From: Acheta domesticus
Lineage: Eukaryota; Arthropoda; Insecta; Orthoptera; Gryllidae
Assembly: GCA_031308135.1 (NCBI GenBank)
Contig: JAHLJT010000631.1
Span: 33,961,522 to 34,025,521, forward strand
DNA: 64,000 nucleotides
Direction: 5' to 3'
The translations under genes and the position numbers were made by a program. Positions 35,465-46,919 of the stretch are shown here, piece after piece (the stretch's first letter is position 1; each line of letters starts with the position of its first letter). Below the pieces are notes generated by a model, which was not told the DNA's origin, made no database searches, and worked only from the letters and a program-made list of their open reading frames with translations.

Positions 35465-36299
35465 GGAGGTAGTGGGGGGAAAATTGTACTATGGCACAAC
35501 ACAAAGAACAAAATTTTGAAAGTAGCTAAAGTAAAATAGCTTGAAATAAATGAAAAACAAAAATCAAAACGCGCTAGCCTACAATACTACGTGAATTAAT
35601 TTAAAAATACTAAATTTAAAATTATAGAAAGAATAGCGCAAGTCACTCGACAACTGCCAACGATCGCAGTCGAAACGCACGATTTAAATGTTGGCAGTAT
35701 CTGGAAGTATGTACATCAACGCCCAGCGGCAAACTCATATTGTAAATAATACACTGATATTAAACTCAAAGTGTCGGTTCGTAAAGATATTCAATATGCA
35801 AACATCGTTTGAGCAACATTCCCATGTACCGAAGTGAAGTCAAAGCCTACTAAATTGTTTCTAATGGCAACAAATGGTATTAGTACTCTAAGGCGAAAAT
35901 GTTAGTTTGATTATTTTTTTGTCTCAGAATTGCTTTTCTTGGGGTACGCAAGAACGCAGAAAATAATCCAATACTTTTTAGTATACAAATAATTTTTTTG
36001 CAATTTCGCACCCCAGCAAGCTGGCACCCTGACTTTCCAAACCCCCCTCGGTTCCTCGTAACAAATCAAGGAAAATTAAATAATATTGCAAAGAGTAGGT
36101 TCGTACTTGTCCGATCCGGTATTTTCGCACTACTTTACTTGGCTTTCTCAAAAGTAAAAACCTTTTCTATTATTTTTGTGACTACCAAGGAAAGCGAAAA
36201 GCTAACTCTCAAGGAAGACTGAATAATTTCTTTAAATGTTGTTTTTAAAGAAGTATGAATTGTTCCAAGAACATCTCTCTATAATGCTGAATTTAATAA

Positions 36300-36693
36300 A
36301 GGATGAGACACTGATGTTGTCTGGTATCAATGTTTTTATTTAGAGCTAAAAGATCTTTTTCGATAGCTTAGCTATCATCATCAGAGCTATCTGAAAAAAA
36401 AATTACAAAATTTTGAAACGAAAGTTGCATTACAAAAGGTTACTAACAAAATCAAGTTTTCGTAAAAAATTGTTGGTGCCAGATGGGTAAGCAAGCTGGA
36501 TCGTTACCTTACAGCCTTTGGGCGGAAAACGAAGTTCTGCGAATATTTTTGTGTGCTTCTCGCTTAAGAGAACAGAAGGCCGGTCGAGAGCATGAAGGGC
36601 GTGGTGGGGGGCGGCATGGCAGGTTGGTGGCCGGCGGAGGCGTCAGGAGCCGACGGGCGGGCGAAGGCGGGGGGGTAGAGTTAGGGGTGTACA
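36300..36693 (-). mobile_element. Retroelement insertion with 14-bp TSD and hammerhead-like motif
   Basis: GCTGAATTTAATAA flanks the insert on both sides (about 36286-36299 and 36694-36707), a clean 14-bp duplication. On the minus strand the segment 36388-36344 folds as a hammerhead-like core: AGCT, CTGATGA, a GATAGC-TAA-GCTATC stem, GAAA, an AAA/TTT stem with GATC loop, T, AGCT. Such motifs occur in Penelope-like retroelement termini. The right half (36560-36680) is GC-rich and of unknown origin. No ORF with known domains is present. Confidence 0.5.
36344..36388 (-). ncRNA. Putative minimal hammerhead ribozyme motif
   Basis: Minus-strand elements in order: stem I 5' AGCT (36388-36385), CTGATGA (36384-36378), stem II of 6 bp after an unpaired T, GAAA (36361-36358), a 3-bp stem III with a 4-nt loop, an unpaired T at the cleavage position, and stem I 3' AGCT (36347-36344). 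The catalytic core bases match the hammerhead consensus. The extra T beside stem II and the weak stem III are deviations, so activity is uncertain. Confidence 0.45.
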
Positions 36694-36868
36694 GCTGAAT
36701 TTAATAATGCTTAATTGAAAATTTGTTTCTAACATCAATTGCATTGTTATTTTGTTTGATATTCTGTAAGTACATTAGTAGTTCCTATCCTTCTTTATGG
36801 AAAGAATAGACAATTGGGTAGGGAAAGGGTGGGGTTTAACATGCGAGAGTTCTCGCACGGGTATGCTA

Positions 36869-39723
36869 GTGTAATATATTAATTTTACTGGTTTTTGACT
36901 AAATCAAAACTAACATTGGTCCAAGAGTGGAGTGAGCCAATTTAAAAATGTTGACATTTTTTTTTGCTCATAAAATTCAATTTTAGTTATTCCTTTTTTC
37001 CTCTAGACATTTTTTCCCTTCAGTCTCCTGAAAAATGTGTAAGTATAGTTTTACTGTAATGATCAAGCTGAAAACCTGGACTTTTACATGCCGGTAAAAA
37101 ATGTGGGTACTGTTGCATTTTATATTTCTCAGCAAGCTGAGGTGTGATATCTGGCAGGAAGTGTTTTACTCAAATTGTGGGGTCAAGGAGTGCTAAAATT
37201 TGCTGGTAGAAAACAAGACAATCCAATGAAGATTTTTGTGTTATTTTCATTGATGCTATTGATGCTTTATTTAGCCAGAGGAATCATATCCCAAACTTCC
37301 AATTCCTTTTGAAATTTGACTACATATCCTTTTTTAATATTTTTGTCATCTTTTGATGCCTGTTATAACCTTTTATAATTAGAATAAATTCCTTTTTGTC
37401 TGCCCATTTTAAGCAAAATAAATATCTGAACTTCCAAGCTCTAGTAATACTCATTGCATTACGAAGAAATCTAAAAGATATCTTGATTCTTTGTTATTTT
37501 GATATCCAATGAGAAATTTTGTACTAAATAAAATATAGTATCTTGTTTGTGAAACGACAAATAATTTCTATTAAAATTACAATTATTGTAATGAAGATTT
37601 GTCTATTATCCTGTGTATGCAAAACAGTTTATTTGTTTTTTCTAATAGAAATAAATACAATGAGGAAAATATTGTTCAAATAATTCATAATTTGTTTCAT
37701 GGTAAATTTAAAACTTGCTAAAACATCATAATTTCAGCAACTAAATTATTATTTCTTTCGTTTTCAAAATAGTTGATAATCAACTGTTGATTTCCACCTT
37801 GGATGATGCCAATATTATTGAAAGAGACATTTTTAGCAATTTTACAATTGTTGTTTCAAAGAAAACTGCATGCTTACAGAAATACAAACAAGAACTCCTA
37901 TTATTTATAAATAATATATTAAATATTATTTCTAGCTTTTCTCCCCTTGGTCTGTATCCATGATAGGACCTGGCAGGAAGAGTTTTGATTGTTATTTTAG
38001 ACTCGCATTTTAACCTTATCCAAATCGACATCCATCTTATGCAAACCAGAGCTTTGACAGAATATGAAGAAAGTGACATAAAATCTCACAATGTTTATAC
38101 ATATTAATGCGCCTAAAATAAAGTACCCAATAGATAAAGATTAATTTAAGGTTCATTTGAGGAAGTTTGCTCTTGTACTGAACTTGTCACAGACAAGTGA
38201 GTTTGGTTTAGGTACAAAACAGTTCATTAGTTCCATGATACCATATTTTTATTCTTTTACAAAATGTGCAACTTTAGAAAAAATGTTTATAGTTTTAAAT
38301 TTTTTTCCTGAATCATCACTGCATTAATTGCAAAATCAAAACAAAAGAATCAAAATATTTTATAATACTGTAATGCTGTTAAGAAGCATTATAGGAGGCC
38401 ATTTATGAATTGAAACTTGTTACTTTTTATTAAAAAAGGGTGTAGACTGGACATTGCAATGCATTTTGTGCTTATGACATCATTTCCTCTTCGGCTGGAA
38501 TGGTTCTCTGTGACAAGTGAAGTAAATATGTTAGTTTTTGTTTCTGTTTGATAAAACATTAATTTTCAAGAAGAATTTTTAAACATCACAGATAAAATTA
38601 CAAATACTGCAGTTACATGAAAGATAGGCACACATTAATAGTTATACAATATTTCCATATATCTTAACAACAACAATAACAACAACAACAACAATCACAA
38701 CATTCTTTTTTGCATTATTTCTATTCCTCAAAGAAACAAGAATTCTCTTGTTAAACTTACATTTACATGCTAAATTCCAGATTCAAAATGTTACATATAT
38801 TTACTTTCTTATTATCACAGGGATAAAGCAATTTCACCCATGAAAGAAGAAATTAGCTTTTCCTTCATAATTATTTTGATGACAAAACCACTTTAATTAC
38901 CTTTTATACATCTTAAATGTTCCTTTTTAATTTAAGTTTGTTTTTTTAGTGATTCACATTCATTTTTTTTATAAATGATAAACCTTATATACAAGTGCTC
39001 AGTTACAGATCATATAACATTTAATAATTAAATAGGGTTGAACTGCAAGAAACTGGATATTGACATTTTTATATACAAAATTCTAAGTAGAGTCATTTTT
39101 AAAATACCATGCAAAATATACAAGAAACTGTCACTGAAATATTGATGCACAAATTCTTATTCTTTAATTTACTACACACAACACATTTGTGTGAAAATTT
39201 CTTTCTGATGGAAGTTAACAAATTCATTATCAAATTACTTTTATCATTTTAAAATAGACAAAAAATTGACATAACAATAGACAAAATCCTTTTTTCAAAA
39301 AGTATACAAGTTTTCTTGGTATTTATAGTTCCTCAGCATTATTTCTTTTTCAACCTGGAGATGAATTCTTCTGTAGGACAGTTTCAAGTTGTATACAATT
39401 CTATATTCAGACTTTTTCTTTGTACCTGAGATGACAATACTGTTCTACATTCTTAAACAATTTATTGGTCCCATTGTCTTAGAGATAAAACTTTGTCATA
39501 ACATTGGCGTTTGGAAAGTTATGCATTTCATTCTCTAAATGTTCATTAAAACAAAACAAAACAAAAGCACAAATGAATGGTAGCTTTAGGAAGATATTTT
39601 TCCATTAGCAAAAGAAACAAAAGGGAAAATTTATATTCATTCCAGGATTGCAAGTCGTTCAATGATAAATTGTTGAGTTTTTGTAGATTATGGATGTTGC
39701 CATCTTCCATTGCAAGGAATACT
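36869..39723. other. No gene seen; 3' flank of the kinase gene
   Basis: AT-rich sequence with a transposon end fragment at about 37000-37060 (..CTCCTGAAAAATGTG..TTTTACTGTAA) and an (ACA)n-rich tract near 38670-38700. The minus-strand 3' UTR of the receptor kinase probably occupies the part just left of 39724. Poly(A) candidates are many and not distinguishable by eye. Confidence 0.5.
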
Positions 39724-39889
39724 TTACGTTTGTTGTTCTGTTGGAGGGAATGTGTAGTTTGGACTTAGATTTGAAAAGTCTACATAAACACGCTTGCGAC
39801 ATGTGGCAGAATCAAGGTGTTCCACTAATTCAGCAAAAGATGGTCTTGCATCAGGAGAATATGCCCAACATTGCAGCATTAGAGAATAC
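39724..39889 (-). CDS. RTK terminal exon
   Basis: It encodes YSLMLQCWAYSPDARPSFAE then LVEHLD and a short tail with RVYVDFSNLSPNYTFPP, ending EQQT-TAA (39726-39724). The tail is about 27 residues beyond the kinase domain, with two tyrosines. Confidence 0.93.
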
Positions 39890-42800
39890 CTATTGTGGGA
39901 ACAAAATGTAAAACACAGTCACCGTTTACACTTACTGAAAGAAGTAAACTCCAAAAGATGCATTCATTGAAATACTTACAATTCATCTGAACAATTATCA
40001 GGTTTCTCCAAGCGTTTGCCATCCATTAAGAATGATAAGAGATTCATGTCTGCCACGGTGGGGTATGGAAAGCCACCTAACATGTTGTGGTACACAAATT
40101 AACAATTTAGCGAAGGAAAAGTAAAATTTAAATATTATTTCTGATGACCAATAATCTTAATGCCCTAAAATTTTACTTACCTAATGTGCCAATCTCCCAC
40201 AACACAATGGCAAATGCCCATACATCACTTTTACTGGAATATAAGTTATCTCTCATTGCTTCAACTGACAGCCAACGAAGAGGAACTTTTTTTCTTTTAG
40301 TGTTTACATAAATACCAGTTCTAGATAAACCAAAGTCTGAAATCTTTAAAGTCTTATTTTCATCAATTAAAACATTTCGAGCTGCAAGATCTCTGAAAGA
40401 GAAGTAACAAGAATGAAAATACATCTTTAATATATGTTTAAATTCATATTCGAGAACATAGCCATGGCCAGAGTGAGGGGCAAAAAGTTTGATCATGGGG
40501 AGCAACAATTTCTAACTATTTAAAATTTTTAACTGCTACATTTTTATCTCTTGAGATATATCTAATGTTTTAAATTAAAATATAATTAATTTTTTGGTCA
40601 ATAGTTTACTTGCACACATACCCACACATACATGATGTGAATGTGCACATGCATGCACACCATTTATTTACTTATTTATTTTCATATTTCTGTACTTCTT
40701 ACTGAATTTGTAGGGGGAAAGTGGGCAGTCTTAGTAAGGATCTATTTTATGTTGGCTACGCCTATTTTCATGCTAAAATATTTTTTTGTTCTTTTGCTGA
40801 CATACCTGTGCGTAATTTGCTTCCTTTCAAGATGAGCCATACCACGGGCTATTTGAACAGCAAAATTCTGCAACTCTTTGGGATCCAGAACACACTCCAA
40901 TCTATGATTTTTGTCTTCTGTTGGGGTTTGTGGTTCACCTTCACTGCTGAGAAGACTCCATTCAGCTTTAAGGAAGTTCAGGGATAGTTAAAAAAAAAAA
41001 GATGTTTAGGTCTTTCACTTGTGAATTTAAATATTATGTAATTTGCCTCAAAATTGTCTTTTATCTCAATTCTTAAAACACATATCTCACTAGTTCAGAA
41101 CTGTTTTTATTATTGTGTGCTATTGAATGTCATTGAAGAAAATAAAAAACTGTAGGATATTAAATTCATGCATAAGCCTACATCTTAACTAAAAAATAAG
41201 TAATTCTGCATGGCCAAACCATTATCTTTTATGTAAATAAGCATAAAAAACTGTTGGTGCTAATGTCTTTTCAGACTGAAAATATCTAAATTCCTCAGAA
41301 GAGGGTTGTGAAGATTTAATTACTGATTTACAAAATAATATTCTCTCTGAACTGAATAATATGTTGATGAAACTTAACTTTAACATGGGAGTTTTCACTT
41401 ACTTTCCGGTATGGATGGTCGTCCACTTGTCACACTAAGGTGACTCTCAGGTTGAACATATGATCCCTCCGAATCTCTACAAGACACAAGATGAAGAATG
41501 TTCAAAATATATTATTAGTGATAATTAACACAATTATTTTTAAAAGCCGTGATAAAAACACTCACACAACTCTGAATATCATTGGAATGAGGAAATACGA
41601 TTAAGTTCAAAAGATGATGGGAAGTGAGTGAAAGGTTGTATCTGTTTTACAGGTAACATGTGAGAAAATATTATTTCTCACAAAAACCAAAAACAACTAA
41701 ATAAAAAAGAATGAAAAATAGAAATTAAAATTGAATTATGAAAATTAGGAGCTTAATTGAATTAGATTAGATTATCTATTTTACCCAACTGGTAAAATAA
41801 TATGACCTGGGACTAGTCATTTTAGTAAAATCATACAACATATAAACTTTAAAAATTCAATTATTCAGCAAGTACACACATTAATACACAGATTTGTTCA
41901 CAATATAAATACAAAACTTAATATGAGAACAGCAGACCTACAATCATTCATAGTATTATATAAGACAAAATATTCATATATTCTAATGCAATAAAATAAG
42001 AGAAAAGAATCCAATAATAGAAACTCTTAACAAAACAGAATGAAAACTCAATTTTCAATTTAATATATTTGTGTATACTCTATGAAACATTTCACAAGCA
42101 ACTAGTACTTATACAATACATTACAAACCCAAACAAATACAGAACACACATGAAGTTTTTAAGAAGTAGTAGACTACTAATTGTAAACTTTTGTTAGTAC
42201 TGTTTTGAAGTTTTGAAGAAATAGTAACTTTTGTATGTATGTCAATTCTAACATTTCTTGACATTGATCCCAAACAGTATCAAATGTTCCAATATTATAC
42301 TTTTGTTAAAAATATTTAGTATAATTAAATTCCATATGTGAGGGGGTTTAGTTAAATCCAGCAATCGAGTAAATACAACATGTGAAGGACATTGTTAAGA
42401 CACTATTACCAACATTTTATAGAACATGGAAACTGATTTTTCTTTCAAAAACATGAAGAGACATACATATATCTAATTTCCAATGTATGCAGAAATGGAA
42501 AGAAAACTATGCGGTCTCCTGACATGCGAGAGTTGTCAATGGAGTTTTTACGAGTTTAAAAAAATACAAGTAGTATCTGCAGTTACAATGCAGTTTAAAA
42601 CATGCAAAAGCTAGGCTTTTTCGCCAATAAATATTTGCTATTCATGTTATGTAAGTTTCATGGAACAGTAAGTTTTTGATGTTCTTGGAATGTAAAGAAT
42701 CGCAATGGTGTAGCTTCAGTTGGTGTCACCAGGGGCAAAGCTAATGGTGTCACCCCCCCCCCATAAATTAAGTATAAAAATATCTATTGCTGCATAGATT

Positions 42801-44886
42801 GTGCATTATTTTATTAAAAATACAAACAAATTTGCACATGATAGTTGTTTATAATGTATTAAAAAATTCTATGTAATTAAGAATAATTGCAATATAATTT
42901 TTAAATAAACATTTGAAAATGAAAGATAACTTATCAACAAATGTAAGTTATTCATAAAACCTCTTTACGAGGTTTTAGGGCAGCAAACGCATTTATAATT
43001 TCATTAAAATCTATGCTTATTGCAATGTCATCTTCTATTGACAATAGTGCCAAAAAAGATGGTCTTGATTAATATATAAAATTTTTAAGTAAGTGATTTA
43101 AATTGTATAATTCCAACTACAAAATATTTTAATTGGTGTCACCCCTAGAATGATGTCACCCGGGGCGCGCTGCTCCCCCCCCCTCCCAGCTTCGGCACTG
43201 AAGAATCGCCAGTTGTACTAGACGTCTCAGAGTGCGAAGCTAAATCAGGTCACATGGATTCATGATCAGGTGCTGAAGCAGAAATTTGTTTTTGGACCAA
43301 TGCGTGAAATTCCAGCATGTTGTTTACGTGTTAATGAAAAAAATGTATATATATAATAGGGAAAATTCTACGGCGCGATGTTACTGAGAAATGTTGTGCT
43401 CTAAACGTGAATGGGATGTAACGCGAGACTGGTCGAAATCAAGTGGACGAGTGTTCTACGAAAGAAGTATCCCATTCCTGCAAGACTGGAGGAAGTGGTA
43501 AGTACATTAATTTTGTAGACAAGGGCAATATTGGTGTGGTTAAAATGGTAACACTTATATTTCATGCGTGATTGCCAACAATTCTGAGTGAAAATGTTAT
43601 TTTCAGTATTCAAGAGAGTTCATAAGCAATTTACAAAAACTAAGCATTGAAAATGGTTTATGGGAACATTGATATGACAGTCCTAATGATAATGACATCC
43701 ATGTTAAATGATGTGTGGCAGGCGCGCGGTACGATCGTGAACATACTAAATACCTAACCGCAATGCAGCGATCTCACCTGGTGATCGCCAGACGTTGCCT
43801 GGAGAGAATAGACTGGTCGTAAGCAAAGGGAGAAATGGGTCGGAACTGTCTGGACGGGTAATAAGCTATGGCGCGAACTGCATATTTTTAAGGGGGCTCC
43901 GCCTGCTAGATCGGTATGGGACTGACGGGCAGTCCGATGGTACTTCTACGATTATTTCAAAATTACTGTGCAATTGAATTTCAAGGTCTGTCTTGGCCTT
44001 GTGGAATATGAGACACGCAAGTTAACGTAATACAAACAAGAAGCCATCAACGTACAAAAATAAAGGTTTTTAGGACCTCCTCTTCCATACATACAAAAAA
44101 ATTAATTAGTGAAATGATTATTTGCCAAAACCATCCCAAAGGTTGTTTCTTGTGGTTTTTTATTTACTTCTTTTTACTTTTTCGCACTTCGTAAGAACAG
44201 TAAGTACTTCGTTAGAACAGAAAGTATTTGAATGTGCGCCGAAAACAGCAAATTTTTCCGCGGAAAAACTGTTACTGTCAGACTCTGATAACGAAAAAGT
44301 GGGTATATAGTGTTCCTTTATATAGTAAATTCTAACAGGTTGTATAGTCAGAATGTGCGCTTTTGGGGTCCGTGCTTCCAAAAAATCTATTGATGACAAA
44401 ACATCCGTCTGTCTGCCTGCCTGCCGGCCGGCCGGCCGGCCGGCCGGCCGGTTTGTCCGTCCCACCGTGTCTGTCTGTCCGTCCGTCACTTCGTCCGTCT
44501 GTTCGTCTGCCCGTCAGTCGGTCCTTCCGTTAGTCTGTCTCTTGTCTTTCAGTCCGTCTGTCTGTCCGTCCGTCTGCCCGTTCATCCGCCTGTCTATCCG
44601 TCTGTCTGTCTGCCTGCCCGTCTGTCTGTCTGCCCGTCTGTCTGTCTGCCCGTCTGTCTGTTCGTCCGTCTGGCTGTCCGTCCGTCTGTCTGTCCGTCTG
44701 TCTGTCCATCTGTCTGTCTGTCCGCCCGCTCGACTGTCTGTCTGTCCGCCCGCCCGACTGTCTGTCTGTCTGCCCGCCCGCCCGACTGTCTGTCTGTCTG
44801 CCCGCCCGCCCGACTGTCTGTCTGTCTGTCTGCCCGCCCGCCCGACTGTCTGTCTGTCTCCCCGCCCGCCCGCCCGACTGACTGAC

Positions 44887-44927
<41 letters not shown>

Positions 44928-45242
44928 GTCTGTCTGCCTGCCCGCCCGACTGTCCGCCCGCCCGCCCGCCCGCCCGCCCGCCCGCCCGCCCGCCCGACTG
45001 CCCGCCCGACTGCCCGCCCGACTGCCCGCCCGCCCGACTGTCTGTCTGTCTGCCCGCCCGCCCGACTGTCTGTCTGTCTGTCTGTCCGCCCGCCCGCCCG
45101 CCCGCCCGCCCGCCCGCCCGCCCGCCCGCCCGCCCGCCCGACTGTCTGCCTGCCCGCCCGCCCGCCCGACTGTCTGCCTGCCCGCCCGCCCGACTGTCTG
45201 CCTGCCCGCCCGACTGTCTGCCTGCCCGCCCGCCCGCCCGAC

Positions 45243-45275
<33 letters not shown>

Positions 45276-45290
45276 GCCCGCCCGCCCGAC

Positions 45291-45355
<65 letters not shown>

Positions 45356-46888
45356 GCCTGCCCGCCCGCCCGCCCGCCCGCCCGCCCGCCCGACTGTCTG
45401 TCTGTCTGCCCGCCCGCCCCGACTGTCTGCCCGCCCGTCTGTCTGTCTGTCTGCCTGCTCTTGTGGCTGTCTGCCTGCCCTTCTGTCTGGCTGCTTGCGC
45501 GTCTCTCTGTCTGTCCGTCCGTCTATCCTTCCGTCTGTCCATTTCTCTGTCCGTGGTCAACGCTAATACTTAAACCGTTCAGCTGATAGTCTCCAAAATT
45601 GATATAAATTAGAATTTGCATATTTTATCATATATATTTGTTCGTTTCTTACAGTCGAGCTTTTATTATAAGTTTACAAATTCATCTTATAGAAATTCTT
45701 TAAAACCTATTTGAAATATATGAAAAAAATGCTAGCCTTCAGGGAATATCAGATTGGAATGCAAGAAAAGTATTCCCCGTTGCGACTCGGCTGCCGAATT
45801 TCTATGAATTACGTCCCCTTGTTGTGACATGATTTAGCTGTATGAAAAGCAGTTATAATTGTCAAATTTGTGTTTATATTTGCTTGAAAATTATTAGTTT
45901 TCGCACCACATGATCTACGTTTTGTAATGAGTTTTACAGAAAATGATGACTCAGATGTGTTAGTTCGGAGAGAAATTGTGGTATAGATGGTATTACATAA
46001 CCATTACTAATGGCGAGATAGTACGTGCTGTTTTAGCATCACTAGTTATTCTATTGAAATACTTTTGATTTAAGTATTTGCTTCAGAATAAAAACGGTAA
46101 TTTAGTGGCATTTTAAAGCGGCGGCAACAACGTAAAGCACCATCTCGACAATTCCCTTGTATATTGTCAGAAAACTTTGTGGAAAAACCAAACTCCAAAT
46201 GGAGTTACGCTTCTTATTAGAGGTCTGCATTTTCCGCGATTTTTACCGACCAGCGCTCGCTCGCCTCTCTTCTCTCGAGACCACGCGCTCGACTGTCCTT
46301 CGCAACCGGTTGCGGACTCCCGGGAGCTGGCTGCCGACCGAGACTCGGCCGGTCGTCATCAACCGGCAGACCCCGTTCAGGCGAATTGCGCCACGTAACA
46401 CTCGGCCGACACGTCGGAGTAAATATCTAATGCCAAGTTTCAGGAAAAGGAAGGAGTATTGAATGGTTTTTAAAATAAATCACCAATAATATCGTTTTTT
46501 CAAAATTTAATATATAGACGAATGTTAATATTAATTTTCAAATAATAAATTTTAATATAAAAAAAGAATAAAAAGCTTTAAAAATCGACTCCTCGGACGC
46601 ACTGGAGAACCTCGAGTGGATCTATTGCAGTTCTGCCTGAGACTTCAAAGAAAAAGCATTCAAAAGTTCTCGAGACAAATTCCGTTCTTTGTAATGACTA
46701 GGCATCGGATGTTTCGGAAATTGCCTATTTTATTCTAATGAACATAGAATCATTAATTTTCCTTCATTTTATATGGTGTAAATACAAATGCTCTGCTAAA
46801 TTTAGATGCAAGTGCAATGAAATATATTAGTACCTTTCCCTTCCAATTTTGTATTTTTGTTGTCTTTTTCCAAATATTTTAGTTGGTG

Positions 46889-46919
<31 letters not shown>

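Larger units (their letters stand above)
36141..36868. repeat. Direct repeat unit 2, split by an insertion
   Basis: It is homologous to 35117-35464 but interrupted between about 36300 and 36693 by a roughly 395-bp insertion with flanking duplications (next entry). Confidence 0.7.

Noticed and set aside
44353..45573. 406-residue plus-strand ORF and 212-residue minus-strand ORF rich in Cys/Leu/Ser/Val or Arg/Gln/Thr/Asp
   Set aside because: They arise from a period-4 repeat with few stop-forming units. Both strands are open and the composition tracks the repeat exactly.
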